DNA of 64,000 bases from Streptomyces canus. Its GTDB lineage: Bacteria > Actinomycetota > Actinomycetes > Streptomycetales > Streptomycetaceae. Where the stretch lies: contig NZ_KQ948660.1 in the NCBI RefSeq assembly GCF_001514145.1, positions 413,658-477,657 of the forward strand, read 5' to 3'. Under the pieces are notes generated by a model. The model was not told the DNA's origin. It ran no database searches and saw only the letters and a program-made list of their open reading frames with translations. Position numbers and translations under genes: made by a program. Below are positions 8,334 to 16,940 of this stretch, piece by piece. How positions within the stretch are numbered: position 1 is the stretch's first letter; every line of letters begins with the position of its first letter.

Positions 8334-9107
8334 ATGACGAGCAGCGGGGACACCAGTGGCAGCGGGGACATCGTCCGCACGCTCGAGCTGCTGTGGGACG
8401 GGGCTCCACGGCCCAGCCGGGGGCCCAAGCCGGGGCTGACGCTGGACCGGATCGTGGAAGCGGCCGTCCGGATCGCGGACGAGGAGGGGTTCGACGCGGT
8501 CTCGATGCGCCGGATCGCCACCGAGCTCGGCACCGGCGCGATGTCCCTGTACCGGTACGTCCCCGGCAAGGCCGAGCTGCTCGACCTGATGCTCGACCGC
8601 GTCCAGCGCCCCTCCGAGAACCCGGCCGACCTCGGCGACGGCACCTGGCGCTCCGCCCTGGAGGCCATGGCCCGTGCCACGCTCGCTCTCTACACCCGCC
8701 ACCCGTGGCTGCTCGGTGTCAACCAGGCCCGCCCGCTGCTCGGCCCGAGCGCGCTGGACGGCATGGAGAAGGTCCTCGGCCGGATCCGGCCGATGGGCCT
8801 GACCGATCCCGAGCTGGTGTCGGCGGTCATCATGGTCGACGGGTACGTCGTCGGGGCCGCGCGCACGCAGGTCTACCAGCGGGAGGCGGAGCGCACCTCG
8901 GGCATGACGACCGCGGACTTCTTCGCGGCCCAGGCCCCGTTCATCGAGAAGGTCATGGCCACCGGCCGCTACCCGGTCCTCGGCTCCCTCGCCGAGGACA
9001 CGTGGAGCCCGGAGTTCGACCACTTCGAGTTCGGACTCCAGCGGATCCTGGACGGGCTCGAGGTGTTCGTGGCCGGCCGGCGCGAGGGCTCACGAGCGCC
9101 GGAATAG
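8334..9107 (+). CDS. TetR/AcrR family repressor with TetR_C_1-like ligand domain
   Basis: 257 residues. The N-terminal HTH is at about residues 30-75: LDRIVEAAVRIADEEGFDAVSMRRIATELGTG followed by MSLYRYVPGKAELLDLMLD. The remaining 180 residues match the C-terminal domain common in actinobacterial TetR proteins next to exporters. It is divergent from the DrrA/DrrB-type pair across a near-perfect dyad, so it is the presumed local repressor, released by the transported compound. The 3' end overlaps the convergent gene ending at 9090 by 18 bp. Confidence 0.92.
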   Translation: MTSSGDTSGSGDIVRTLELLWDGAPRPSRGPKPGLTLDRIVEAAVRIADEEGFDAVSMRRIATELGTGAMSLYRYVPGKAELLDLMLDRVQRPSENPADLGDGTWRSALEAMARATLALYTRHPWLLGVNQARPLLGPSALDGMEKVLGRIRPMGLTDPELVSAVIMVDGYVVGAARTQVYQREAERTSGMTTADFFAAQAPFIEKVMATGRYPVLGSLAEDTWSPEFDHFEFGLQRILDGLEVFVAGRREGSRAPE

Positions 9108-10082
9108 CCGCCGGAGTCCGAAGAGGGCGGCGACGGCCCCCAGGGCGAGGGCGCCGATCTTTATGGTGTCGTCGGAGTTCCCGCCGCCATCGCTTCCGGA
9201 GGCCGAGGAACTCCCGCCCTCAGAGGGAGACTTGGAGCCGCCGTCCCCGGGTGCGTCCTGCGCCTCCACCTCGCTGTCCGCGCCCTCCATGCCGAGCAGG
9301 ATCTTGGTCCCGTCGGGCGAGTAGGAGACGGACTCCCCCTGCCCGAGCGGCACGCTGATCCGCCCGCGGCGCTTGATGTCGCCGCCGTTCCAGTCGTACC
9401 AGATACCGCCGAGGTACCCGCGTACGACGAGCTGTTTGCCGTCGGGCGAGAACGCGGCGTCGGTCGCCCACAGGTCGACCGGCTTGACGGGCTTGAAGAC
9501 GTTCGTCCCCGAGGGGGAGAGGGTGGCGGGTCCCTCGTAGAGATGCCCGCCGTCCTCGTGCTTGTCGATGATGTAGACGCGCCCGGTCTTGGGCTGGACG
9601 ACCATCGACTCGGCGTCGCGCGAGCCGTCGGTGTACTTCACGACGTACTGAGTGGCCTTGACGGACTGGTCCTTGAGGACTTTGGGCTCAGGCAGCTTGT
9701 AGATCCACACATAGGGCCAGGTGACCCCGTCGTTGTCGCCGATGTCGCCGACCCAGAGTTCGTTGTCGGGCCCCATCGCGATCGCCTCGACGTCCCTCGG
9801 GGTACCGACGCCGGTCATGGTGATCCTGGCGACGGTCTTGCCGGTGGCGCTGTCGACGGCGTACAGATATGCGCCGGTGTCCTGGTCGTTGTGGGTCCAG
9901 TAGATGCCGGGGTGCTGCCGCGAGGCGGCGAGCCCGCTGGACTCGGTGATCCGGGGGTCGGAGATCGTGAAGCCCTTGTCCCCCTTCCCGTCCCCGTCGG
10001 CGGCGGAGACGGGCACGGTGGCGGGCAGGGTGAAGGCGCCCACGAGCAGGGTCCCGGCGAGGAGGGCGAAGGGTCGACGCAT
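9090..10082 (-). CDS. Secreted, membrane-anchored beta-propeller-like protein
   Basis: 330 residues from ATG 10082 (MRRPFALLAGTLLVG). The N-terminus is a Sec signal peptide (MRRPFALLAGTLLVGAFTLP...VSAADGDG). The body has propeller-like repeats (YAVDSATGKTVARI, DVEAIAMGPDNELWVGDIGDND, DAAFSPDGKQLVVRGY, SVSYSPDGTKILLGMEG), resembling WD40/SMP-type or NHL-like folds. A Ser/Gly-rich linker (about 275-305) precedes a C-terminal hydrophobic helix IKIGALALGAVAALFGL and RRLFRRS, a tail anchor with no LPXTG motif. It is probably exposed outside the membrane. Ligand or enzymatic role unknown. The long frame upstream to 10907 is not coding. Confidence 0.8.
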   Translation of the reverse strand: MRRPFALLAGTLLVGAFTLPATVPVSAADGDGKGDKGFTISDPRITESSGLAASRQHPGIYWTHNDQDTGAYLYAVDSATGKTVARITMTGVGTPRDVEAIAMGPDNELWVGDIGDNDGVTWPYVWIYKLPEPKVLKDQSVKATQYVVKYTDGSRDAESMVVQPKTGRVYIIDKHEDGGHLYEGPATLSPSGTNVFKPVKPVDLWATDAAFSPDGKQLVVRGYLGGIWYDWNGGDIKRRGRISVPLGQGESVSYSPDGTKILLGMEGADSEVEAQDAPGDGGSKSPSEGGSSSASGSDGGGNSDDTIKIGALALGAVAALFGLRRLFRRS

Positions 10083-10196
10083 GCCCCAAGACTGCCATCC
10101 CGACAGGTGTGTGAAGGGTCGTGGCCGGGAGGTCACAGGGGAAGGCGTGGCCGGACTCACATGCCGCCGCACCCGCCGATGATCCATCATGAGCGG

Positions 10197-10874
10197 ATGC
10201 TCAGATTCATGCCGGTCGGCGATTCGATGACGATCGGAAGCGCGGGCGAGCACACCTGGCGTTACCGGATGTGGCAGCACCTGCGTGACACCTGCGGCGG
10301 CCCCTTCGCCCTCGTGGGCCCGCGCGAGACGCTGTACAACAAGGCGGCGGACGCGCCTACGTCGTACGAGTACGCCGATCCCGACTTCCCCCGGGCCCAC
10401 CTGGCCGGGTGGGGCGAGGGCTGGCTGCACATGGCCCCGCTGATCGGCGACGCGGTACGGGCGCACCGCGCGAACGTGCTGCTGGTGTCGCTGGGCCTGA
10501 TCGACCTGGGCTTCTACACGAACGCGGAACAGACGGCGGAGAACGTCCGCGCCTTCGTCGCCGAGGCACGCCTGGCCGATCCCCGGATCCGGATGGCCGT
10601 CCTCCCGGTGATCCCCAACGTCCGGGCGGAGTCGGACACGCCCTTCGCGACGGAGGTCGCCCGCTTCAACGAGCTCCTCGCCAAGGCGATCGCGGACCTG
10701 GACGAGCCCCGTTCCCCCCTGCTGCCGGTCTCGCCCCCGGCGTCGTACGACATCAACCACGACACCTACGACGGCACCCACCCGAACGCGAGCGGCGAGC
10801 ACAAGATCGCGGCGGCCTTCGCGGCGGCGATGCACCAGGCGTGGGGTCTGGGCGGGCCCTACGAGGCCCACTGA
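10197..10874 (+). CDS. SGNH/GDSL-family hydrolase
   Basis: 225 residues from ATG 10197 (GAGCGG just upstream; an ATG at 10179 is also in frame). Block I is MPVGDSMT (Ser10 nucleophile), block III-type LLVSLGLIDLG, and block V DGTHPNASGEH supplies Asp192 and His195. These are hallmarks of SGNH esterases/lipases such as acetyl-polysaccharide esterases. No signal peptide is evident from this start, which is unusual for a polysaccharide esterase and may mean a cytoplasmic substrate or a missed N-terminus. Confidence 0.88.
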   Translation: MLRFMPVGDSMTIGSAGEHTWRYRMWQHLRDTCGGPFALVGPRETLYNKAADAPTSYEYADPDFPRAHLAGWGEGWLHMAPLIGDAVRAHRANVLLVSLGLIDLGFYTNAEQTAENVRAFVAEARLADPRIRMAVLPVIPNVRAESDTPFATEVARFNELLAKAIADLDEPRSPLLPVSPPASYDINHDTYDGTHPNASGEHKIAAAFAAAMHQAWGLGGPYEAH

Positions 10875-10979
10875 TCCGGCACTTCGCACACGAACGGGGC
10901 GGCGCACTCCGACGAGGTGTCGGTGTACGCCGCCCTGGGGTCGGACGGGTGCGGGAGCCGGCCCGCGCTGTCATGGCGG

Positions 10980-11765
10980 TTACTTCGGATCGGCGTTGAA
11001 CTTCGCGGTCGACCAGCGGTAGCCGAGCACCGCGAGGCCGAGGCACCAGGCGACGGCGATCCAGCCGTTGTTGCCGATCTCGGTGCCCAGGAGCAGTCCG
11101 CGCAGGGTCTCGATGGCTGGGGTGAAGGGCTGGTACTCGGCGATCGGCTGGAACCAGCCCGGCATCGCGTCGACCGGCACGAACGTGCTGGAGATGAGCG
11201 GCAGGAAGATCAGCGGCATGGCGTTGTTACTGGCGGCCTCGGCGTTGGGGCTGATCAGGCCCATGCCGACGGCGATCCAGGTGAGCGCCGTGGCGAAGAG
11301 CACGAGCAGTCCGAAGGCCGCGAGCCACTCCAGGACGGTGGCGTCGGTGGAGCGGAAGCCGATGGCCACGCCGACCGCGCCGACCAGGACCACGCTGACG
11401 ATCGACTGCAGCACACTGCCGACGACGTGTCCGACGAGCACCGAACCGCGGTGGATCGCCATGGTCCGGAACCGGGCGATGATGCCCTCGGTCATGTCGT
11501 TGGAGACGGAGACCGCGGTGCCGATCGTGGTGGAGCCGATGGTCATCAGCAGCAGGCCCGGGACGAGATACGCGATGTAGTCGGAGCGGTCGCCGCCGCC
11601 GATGCCCGCGCTCATGGTGTCGCCGAAGATGTAGACGAAGAGCAGCAACAGCATGATCGGCGTGAGCAGCAGGTTCAGGGTGAGCGAGGGATAGCGACGG
11701 GCGTGCAGGAGGTTGCGGCGCAGCATCGTGGACGAGTCGCGTACGGCGAGGGAGAGGTTGCTCAT
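10980..11765 (-). CDS. ABC-2 type exporter permease (DrrB-like), DUF4097 operon
   Basis: 261 residues, six membrane segments, with the ABC-2 signature region GGGDRSDYIAYLVPGLLLMTIG...IIARFRTMAIHRGSVLVGHV and SPNAEAASNNAMPLIFLPLIS. It overlaps the upstream ATPase gene by four bases. It is the last gene of the unit DUF4097 protein - ATPase - permease, which faces a MarR-like regulator. Likely exports a small hydrophobic molecule; substrate unknown. Confidence 0.9.
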   Translation of the reverse strand: MSNLSLAVRDSSTMLRRNLLHARRYPSLTLNLLLTPIMLLLLFVYIFGDTMSAGIGGGDRSDYIAYLVPGLLLMTIGSTTIGTAVSVSNDMTEGIIARFRTMAIHRGSVLVGHVVGSVLQSIVSVVLVGAVGVAIGFRSTDATVLEWLAAFGLLVLFATALTWIAVGMGLISPNAEAASNNAMPLIFLPLISSTFVPVDAMPGWFQPIAEYQPFTPAIETLRGLLLGTEIGNNGWIAVAWCLGLAVLGYRWSTAKFNADPK

Positions 11766-12733
11766 CGGACGGTCTCCTTGGGCTGGTCGGGCTGGTCGGT
11801 GACGTCGGCGCCGCCGGTCAGGGCGAAGAAGACGTCGTCGAGGTCGGGGGTGTGCACGGTCAGCTCGTCGGCCTCGATGCCGGCCGCGTCGAGCCGGTCG
11901 AGGATCGCGCGCAGCTCGGACTGGCTGCCGCCGCTGGGGAGTTGCAGGGCCAGCGACTCGTCGTCCCGGGTGACCTCGCGCAGTGCGGAGGCGGCGGACC
12001 GGTAGGCGTCCGGGTCGGTGAAGCGGAGCCGGACGTGACCGCCGGGGATCAGCCGCTTCAGTTCGTCGGCGGTGCCCTCGGCGGCGATCTTGCCGTCATT
12101 CAGCACCGCGATGCGGTCGGCGAGTTCGTCGGCCTCCTCCAGGTACTGGGTGGTGAGGAAGACGGTGACGCCATCGGCGACCAGCTCCCTGATGATCTGC
12201 CACATGGTGTGCCGGGAGCGGGGGTCGAGGCCGGTGGTCGGTTCGTCGAGGAAGATGATCCGCGGGTCGCCGACCAGGGTCATGGCGATGTCGAGGCGGC
12301 GCTTCATGCCGCCGGAGTAGGTGGAGGCGGGCTTCTTCGCGGCCTCGGCGAGGTCGAAGCGCTCCAGCAGTTCGGCGGCGACCCGCCGTCCCTCGCTCTT
12401 GGGCAGGTGATGCAGGTCCGCCATCAGGAGCATGTTCTCCTCGCCGGTGATCAGCCCGTCCACGGCGGAGAACTGGCCGGTGACCCCGATCGCGGCCCGC
12501 ACTCCCTGCGGGTCGGCGGCCAGGTCGTGGCCGCCGATGCGGATGTCACCGGTGCCCGGGTCGGCGGATATGAGCGTGGAGAGGATCTTGACGGCGGTGG
12601 TCTTGCCGGCGCCGTTCGGGCCGAGGAGGGAGAAGATCGTGCCGGCGGGCACCTGGATGTCGATGCCGTCGAGGACGGTCTTGTCCCCGTAGGCCTTGCG
12701 CAGGCCGTTCGCCGCGATGGCCAGGTCGGTCAT
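11762..12733 (-). CDS. ABC exporter ATP-binding protein (DrrA-like), DUF4097 operon
   Basis: 323 residues from ATG 12733, chosen because AAGGAG precedes it; the longer frame to 12823 overlaps the upstream gene. Walker A GPNGAGKTT is near residue 38, signature TYSGGMKRRLDIAM near 137, Walker B IIFLDEPTTGLDPRSR near 157, and the C-terminal DrrA extension ends TPDLDDVFFALTGG. Starts 28 bp after the stop of the DUF4097 gene and overlaps the permease start, forming one operon. Confidence 0.93.
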   Translation of the reverse strand: MTDLAIAANGLRKAYGDKTVLDGIDIQVPAGTIFSLLGPNGAGKTTAVKILSTLISADPGTGDIRIGGHDLAADPQGVRAAIGVTGQFSAVDGLITGEENMLLMADLHHLPKSEGRRVAAELLERFDLAEAAKKPASTYSGGMKRRLDIAMTLVGDPRIIFLDEPTTGLDPRSRHTMWQIIRELVADGVTVFLTTQYLEEADELADRIAVLNDGKIAAEGTADELKRLIPGGHVRLRFTDPDAYRSAASALREVTRDDESLALQLPSGGSQSELRAILDRLDAAGIEADELTVHTPDLDDVFFALTGGADVTDQPDQPKETVR

Positions 12734-12761
12734 GGTGGGTGCTCCTTGTGAGGGCTGCGGG

Positions 12762-13430
12762 TCAGAGGCTGCGGGCGGTGATGTCGCCGTGCGCGGTGGT
12801 GGCGCGGATGACCAGGCCGGCATGGGCTCCTTCGGTGTTCTTGAGGGTGTTGTGGACGCGGCCGTAGGAGGTGCCGGCGTCCAGGGAGGCGGAGGCGGCG
12901 GTGCCGACGGTGATGTCGCCCGTCTGCGTGCTCAGCACGACCGAGCCGGTGACGGCCTCGGCGATGGTGATGTCGCCCTTCTGGGTGCTGATCTCGGCGG
13001 TTCCGGTGAGGCGGCCGACGGTGATGTCGCTGTCGGCGGCGGTGAGTCGGATGCTCGCGGCCTCGTCGATCTTGACCGGGCCGTGGGCGCCCTGGAAGAC
13101 GACGTCCCCGAGGCGTCCGACGGCGCGGAACTCGGCGGCGGCGGTCTTGGCCTCGACGTGGGAGCCGGCCGGGAGCTGGACGGTGATCTCGACGGAGCCG
13201 GAGGACCCGAAGTACTGGTTCTTCGCGGCCGGGGCGGCGATCCGCAGGACACCGTCGTCACCGCGGGTGACCTCGAACTGCTCGGCGGCACGGGTGTCGC
13301 GGCTCTTGGCGGGATCGGCGGGCCGGACCTCGACGGTGCTGTCGGTGCGGTTGGCGGCGATCACCTGAACGCGGCCGGCGGGGAGGTCGATGACGGTGGT
13401 GACGGGGGCGGTGGTGTCGAACTTCTGCAT
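12762..13430 (-). CDS. DUF4097 family beta-strand-repeat protein
   Basis: 222 residues, no signal peptide or membrane helix. Repeating short strands (GDVVFQGAHGPVKI, SDITVGRLTGTAEISTQKGDI, GSVVLSTQTGDITVG) give the parallel beta-helix pattern of DUF4097/DUF2807 adhesin-like domains. In Firmicutes and actinobacteria such domains often accompany cell-envelope stress or exporter genes. It is the first gene of an operon with an ABC exporter and is divergent from a MarR-like regulator, so it is probably an accessory or sensor protein in the same response. Biochemical role unknown. Confidence 0.85.
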   Translation of the reverse strand: MQKFDTTAPVTTVIDLPAGRVQVIAANRTDSTVEVRPADPAKSRDTRAAEQFEVTRGDDGVLRIAAPAAKNQYFGSSGSVEITVQLPAGSHVEAKTAAAEFRAVGRLGDVVFQGAHGPVKIDEAASIRLTAADSDITVGRLTGTAEISTQKGDITIAEAVTGSVVLSTQTGDITVGTAASASLDAGTSYGRVHNTLKNTEGAHAGLVIRATTAHGDITARSL

Positions 13431-13474
13431 CAGGTGCTCCTGCGTTCGTCGCTGTTTCCGATGAACGAAAAGCT

Positions 13475-13600
13475 ACGTTGCATTCACAGATCCGGCAACA
13501 CAGTCGTTGCGAAATATCGTTATCACTGCAGGTAGTTGCGGCGATTTCATTGCAACCGCCTCGAAGATAACGCAACGTCAGTCACGCGTTCGTTGCAATA
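13475..13600. promoter_or_regulatory. Array of GTTGC(A) repeats in the MarR/DUF4097 divergent region
   Basis: The 223-bp gap between divergent starts contains at least five copies of a GTTGC(A/G)A-like unit in both orientations: acgttgcatt at 13475, cgttgcgaa at 13505, attgcaacc at 13549, cgcaacg at 13571 and cgttgcaata at 13591. The region is clearly more AT-rich than its surroundings. Multiple copies near both promoters fit binding by the adjacent regulator; this is an inference from position and repetition. Confidence 0.6.
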
Positions 13601-13653
13601 GAATGAAAGCGAACGCTATGCTGCGGGCACCAGGGACCACGAAGGAGACCGCG

Positions 13654-14391
13654 ATGCCGGGAGGCAGGCTCACCCAGCAGGAACGTCAGCAGATCGCGCT
13701 GGGAGTGGCCGACGGCCTCGCCTACGCGGAGATCGCCCGCCGCCTCGAGCGCCCCACCTCGACCATCACCCGCGAGGTCATGCGCAACGGCGGCCCCACC
13801 GCCTACCGCGCCGACCTGGCCCACCGCGCCACCGAACGCCGCGCCCACCGCCGCCGCCGCCAGGCCACCCCCCGAGGGGCTCAGCCCCCCGAACTGCCCC
13901 ACGGCCGCGATCCCGAGGCGGTGCGCGAGTACGAGGAGACGTTCACCACCGTCCTCATACAGACGGGCGCGCCCAAGATGATGTCGAGGGTGCTGACCTG
14001 CCTCTACACCAGCGACACCGGCAGCCTCACCGCCGCCGAACTCGTCCAGCGCCTCCAGGTCAGCCCGGCGTCCATCTCCAAGGCCATCAGCTACCTCGAA
14101 AACCAGGGCCTGGTCCGTCGGGAACGCGACGACCGCCGCCGCGAGCGCTATGTCGCCGACGACGACGTCTGGTACCAGTCCATGATCGCCAGCGCCCGCG
14201 GCACCATCCAGCTCGCCGAGACGGCCCGTCAGGGCGTGGGCGTCCTCGGCCCGGGCACCCCGGCCGCCACCCGTCTGGAGAACATCGCCCGCTTCCTCGA
14301 CTTCGTCTCCGAAAGCCTCACCCGCGCGGCGGACCAGGCCCGCGAGATTCTGCACACGAAGCCGGAGACGCCCTCGGACAGCGCTACGTGA
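13654..14391 (+). CDS. MarR-like regulator with N-terminal IS30-type HTH
   Basis: 245 residues from ATG 13654 (GAAGGAG seven bases upstream). Residues 1-45 (LTQQERQQIALGVADGLAYAEIARRL, STITREVMRNGG) form the HTH_38 domain found in IS30 transposases; residues about 85-200 form a MarR/GbsR winged helix (LTAAELVQRLQVSPASISKAISYLENQGLVRRERD, wing RRRERYVADD). The C-terminal helices probably dimerise. Two DNA-binding domains in one chain may explain the repeated half-sites in the divergent promoter region. Presumed repressor of the DUF4097-ABC operon and of itself. Confidence 0.85.
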   Translation: MPGGRLTQQERQQIALGVADGLAYAEIARRLERPTSTITREVMRNGGPTAYRADLAHRATERRAHRRRRQATPRGAQPPELPHGRDPEAVREYEETFTTVLIQTGAPKMMSRVLTCLYTSDTGSLTAAELVQRLQVSPASISKAISYLENQGLVRRERDDRRRERYVADDDVWYQSMIASARGTIQLAETARQGVGVLGPGTPAATRLENIARFLDFVSESLTRAADQAREILHTKPETPSDSAT

Positions 14392-15139
14392 GCGACTGAC
14401 GTTCGATGGCGTCGACGAGGAAGCCGGCGCAGGGCCGGACACCGGCCCGCAGCCCGACGTCCCACCGCTCCTTCTCCTCCCCGAGGTAGACGGCCCGGGC
14501 GTGGGCGAGGACGGCCCGGTGTTCGGACGGCAGCCGCTCGAGTACCCAGTCGGCGGCGGCGTCCTTGGAGCGGATGCTGTCCGTTGCGAGGGTGGTCCAG
14601 ACGCGGGCGAGGGTGAGCAGGACGTTACGGGTGTCGTGGTCCAGGTCGCCCAGGAGTTGCGGCACTCCGGCGACGATCGCGCGCCGGAGGTCCACGAGGG
14701 GTACGGGGTCGAGGAGTTGGGCGGGCGGAGGGCCGTACAGGGCCGCGTCCCCGGCCAGGGTCATGGTGAGCAGGGGCGCGAGATCGGGACTGGACTCGGG
14801 CTCGGGAAGCACGCCCCGCTCGTACCCCTCGCGCAGCCACTCTCCGTAGAGGAAGTCGCAGACGGGCGGATACCGCCACGGCCGTACATCGTCCTGTACG
14901 ACGACGATGAGCTCGACGGGCCGAGCGCCCGGAACGCCGGACACCCGCATCAACTCGCTTACCAGCGCCCGGCGTTCGTCACGGGTCAGCGAGGTCCGTA
15001 CGACGACCAGCACGTCGATGTCGCTGTGCGGGCGAAGGCCGCCGAGCACGGCGGAGCCGTGGAGGTAGATGCCGAGGGGAGTGTCGGAGAGGGTGCTGTG
15101 GACGATGCGCGCGACTGCCGGGGCGCCGTCGACTGGCAT
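14384..15139 (-). CDS. Aminoglycoside nucleotidyltransferase-like (AadA family) protein
   Basis: 251 residues from ATG 15139 (GGAGG about ten bases upstream; ATG 15148 overlaps that site). The nucleotidyltransferase core GSAVLGGLRPHSDIDVLVV is near residues 30-50, and a C-terminal DUF4111/AadA-like helical domain includes LLTLARVWTTLATDSIRSKDAAADWVL and LERLPSEHRAVL. AadA/ANT(9) enzymes adenylylate streptomycin, spectinomycin or related drugs. Chromosomal actinobacterial homologues often confer no obvious resistance, so the drug activity is a possibility only. Overlaps the MarR gene by eight bases, convergent. Confidence 0.85.
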   Translation of the reverse strand: MPVDGAPAVARIVHSTLSDTPLGIYLHGSAVLGGLRPHSDIDVLVVVRTSLTRDERRALVSELMRVSGVPGARPVELIVVVQDDVRPWRYPPVCDFLYGEWLREGYERGVLPEPESSPDLAPLLTMTLAGDAALYGPPPAQLLDPVPLVDLRRAIVAGVPQLLGDLDHDTRNVLLTLARVWTTLATDSIRSKDAAADWVLERLPSEHRAVLAHARAVYLGEEKERWDVGLRAGVRPCAGFLVDAIERQSLT

Positions 15140-15229
15140 GTGCGTCATCCCTCCGTGTCCTGGTCACCGTGCGTATCGTTGTACCGCGCGGCTGTGCTCG
15201 TCCATGGGCAGCCGGGGAGGAGCGCCACG

Positions 15230-15817
15230 ATGACCGTCCTTGAAGACAGGATCGAGATGGCCCACGAGAGCGAGGAGCTCACGCTCGACGCACTGTTCGA
15301 GCGTCTTGAGCACATGCCCGTCCCCGAGGGATACAAGGTCGAGATCGTCGAGGGGGCCGTCTTCATGTCGCCGCAGCGGGACACGCACTGGGAAATCATC
15401 CTGGACATCGTCGAGCAACTGCGCACCAAGTACCCGCGCAAGCGCGTGAAGTCGGATGTCCGCGTCGACTATCCGGGGCACCTCAATGGCTTCGCCTCCG
15501 ACGTGACGCTGGTGGCCGAGGGCGCCGAGAAGGACAGCAAGGGGCTGTGGCGGTCCAAGGACATCGAGTTCGTCGCCGAGGTCATCTCAAAAGGCACGGC
15601 CGCCAACGACTACGGCCCCAAGAAGATCGCCTACGCGCTCGCCGGGGTCCTCGTCTACCTCGTCGCCGACCCCTACCAGGGCAAGTGTCACCTCTACACC
15701 CAGCCCAAGGACGGCGAGTACCTCACCGAACTGTCCGTCGCCTTCGGAGTGGACGTCGACATGACCACCACCCCCCTCGAACTCACCCTCAAAACCGATG
15801 AGTTCCCCCGCGACTGA
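15230..15817 (+). CDS. Uma2 family (DUF820) putative endonuclease
   Basis: 195 residues from ATG 15230, preceded by GGGGAGGAG. PD-(D/E)XK-fold protein: YKVEIVEGAVFMSP, then ASDVTLVAEG (acidic residue of the core), then DIEFVAEVISKGTAANDYGPKKIAYALAGVLVYLVADP, the E-x(n)-K motif region. Uma2 proteins are abundant and dispersed in Streptomyces; their biological role is unproven. No toxin-antitoxin or restriction partner is adjacent. Confidence 0.88.
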   Translation: MTVLEDRIEMAHESEELTLDALFERLEHMPVPEGYKVEIVEGAVFMSPQRDTHWEIILDIVEQLRTKYPRKRVKSDVRVDYPGHLNGFASDVTLVAEGAEKDSKGLWRSKDIEFVAEVISKGTAANDYGPKKIAYALAGVLVYLVADPYQGKCHLYTQPKDGEYLTELSVAFGVDVDMTTTPLELTLKTDEFPRD

Positions 15818-15834
15818 CTGACAGAATCCGCCGT

Positions 15835-16464
15835 ATGGCGATCATCCACCACACCACCCTCAAGCCCACCAAGCTGGACCTGCTCACCGCCTGGCTGCCC
15901 ACCCGCCCGTGGTACACCGGCACCGGCACCCCCGAGTTGACCAAGGCCGGCGGCTTCCGGCTGGACGACCCGGAGGGCGAGGTCGGGATCGAGTTCATGG
16001 TGGCCGTCGACTCCTCCGGCCCCGAGCCCGTCGCCTACCTGGCCCCCCTCACCTACCGCGCCGCCCCACTCCCCGGCGCGGACCACGCCCTCGTCGGCAC
16101 CATGGAACACGGCGTGCTGGGCCCCCGCTGGGCCTACGACGGCATCCACGACCCGGTCCTGCGCACCGAACTCCTCGCCCTGTTCGAGGGCCGCGCCCAG
16201 GCCCAGGCGCAGAGCCTCACCGACACCCCCGACCATGAGGTCACCCACTCCTACACGGGTCCCGCCCTGGCAACCGGCCCCGGCGAGGTCACCGAGGACC
16301 AGGACGGCACCGAGCTCGCCCTCCCGGACGGCACGGTTCTCCGCGTGCACCGACGCCCGCCGCCCACGGCCCCCGAGGGCGCGAACGGCCACGTCTTTGG
16401 AGCCTGGGACGCCCCGGACGGCACCCGCACGCGAGCCGCTTTCGCGACCTTGCACACCTCCTGA
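15835..16464 (+). CDS. Maltokinase N-terminal cap-like protein
   Basis: 209 residues. The start MAIIHHTTLKPTKLDLLTAWLPTRPWYTG and the following beta-rich body match the Mak_N_cap-type domain found at the N-terminus of actinobacterial maltokinase (Pep2/Mak), here without any kinase domain. Standalone forms are common in Streptomyces and have sometimes been mislabelled as glucan-branching proteins. Function of the isolated cap is unknown. It is 17 bp downstream of the Uma2 gene on the same strand. Confidence 0.72.
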   Translation: MAIIHHTTLKPTKLDLLTAWLPTRPWYTGTGTPELTKAGGFRLDDPEGEVGIEFMVAVDSSGPEPVAYLAPLTYRAAPLPGADHALVGTMEHGVLGPRWAYDGIHDPVLRTELLALFEGRAQAQAQSLTDTPDHEVTHSYTGPALATGPGEVTEDQDGTELALPDGTVLRVHRRPPPTAPEGANGHVFGAWDAPDGTRTRAAFATLHTS

Positions 16465-16538
16465 GACCGGGGATGTCACAGCGAAGGCAGCTGTCTCGTC
16501 CCGAGAGGTGCAGGCAAGCCTCGACCAAGGAGTGGACG

Positions 16539-16922
16539 ATGAACCTCGCGCTGTGGATCGCCGCCGGACTGCTGGCCGCGGTGGCCCTGACCGGCGGTGT
16601 CACCAAGACCTTCGTGCCCAGGGAGAAGCTGGCCGCGGCCCACGGCGGAGGATGGACCGGGGAGGTCGGCACGGCCTTCGTGAAGACCCTCGGCATCCTC
16701 GAACTCCTGGCCGCGGCCGGCCTGGTCCTGACCGCCGCACTCGACATCGCACCGGTACTGGTGCCCGTGACCGCCGTCTGCTGGATCCTCCTGATGGTCG
16801 GGGCGATGATCACCCACGGCCGCCGGGGCGAGTCCGCGTTCGTGGTGCTGAACCTGGCCTACCTGGCACTCGCGGTGTTCGTCGCGTGGGGCCGTTTCGG
16901 CCCCGAGTCCTTCACCGGCTGA
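16539..16922 (+). CDS. DoxX-like membrane protein
   Basis: 127 residues from ATG 16539 (AAGGAG upstream). Four predicted membrane helices: ALWIAAGLLAAVALTGGVTK, FVKTLGILELLAAAGLVLTAAL, ILLMVGAMITHGRRGE and the final FVVLNLAYLALAVFVAWG. The DoxX/DoxD-like family comprises small membrane proteins tied to redox balance. It ends 18 bp before the ECF41 sigma gene, and such linkage is typical for targets of that sigma group. Confidence 0.85.
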   Translation: MNLALWIAAGLLAAVALTGGVTKTFVPREKLAAAHGGGWTGEVGTAFVKTLGILELLAAAGLVLTAALDIAPVLVPVTAVCWILLMVGAMITHGRRGESAFVVLNLAYLALAVFVAWGRFGPESFTG

Positions 16923-16940
16923 GAGGAGCCGAGGAACGGC

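Noticed and set aside
14384..15139. Confident streptomycin/spectinomycin resistance gene
   Set aside because: The nucleotidyltransferase motif is clear, but chromosomal homologues of this length in streptomycetes need not modify aminoglycosides and no biosynthetic cluster is nearby.
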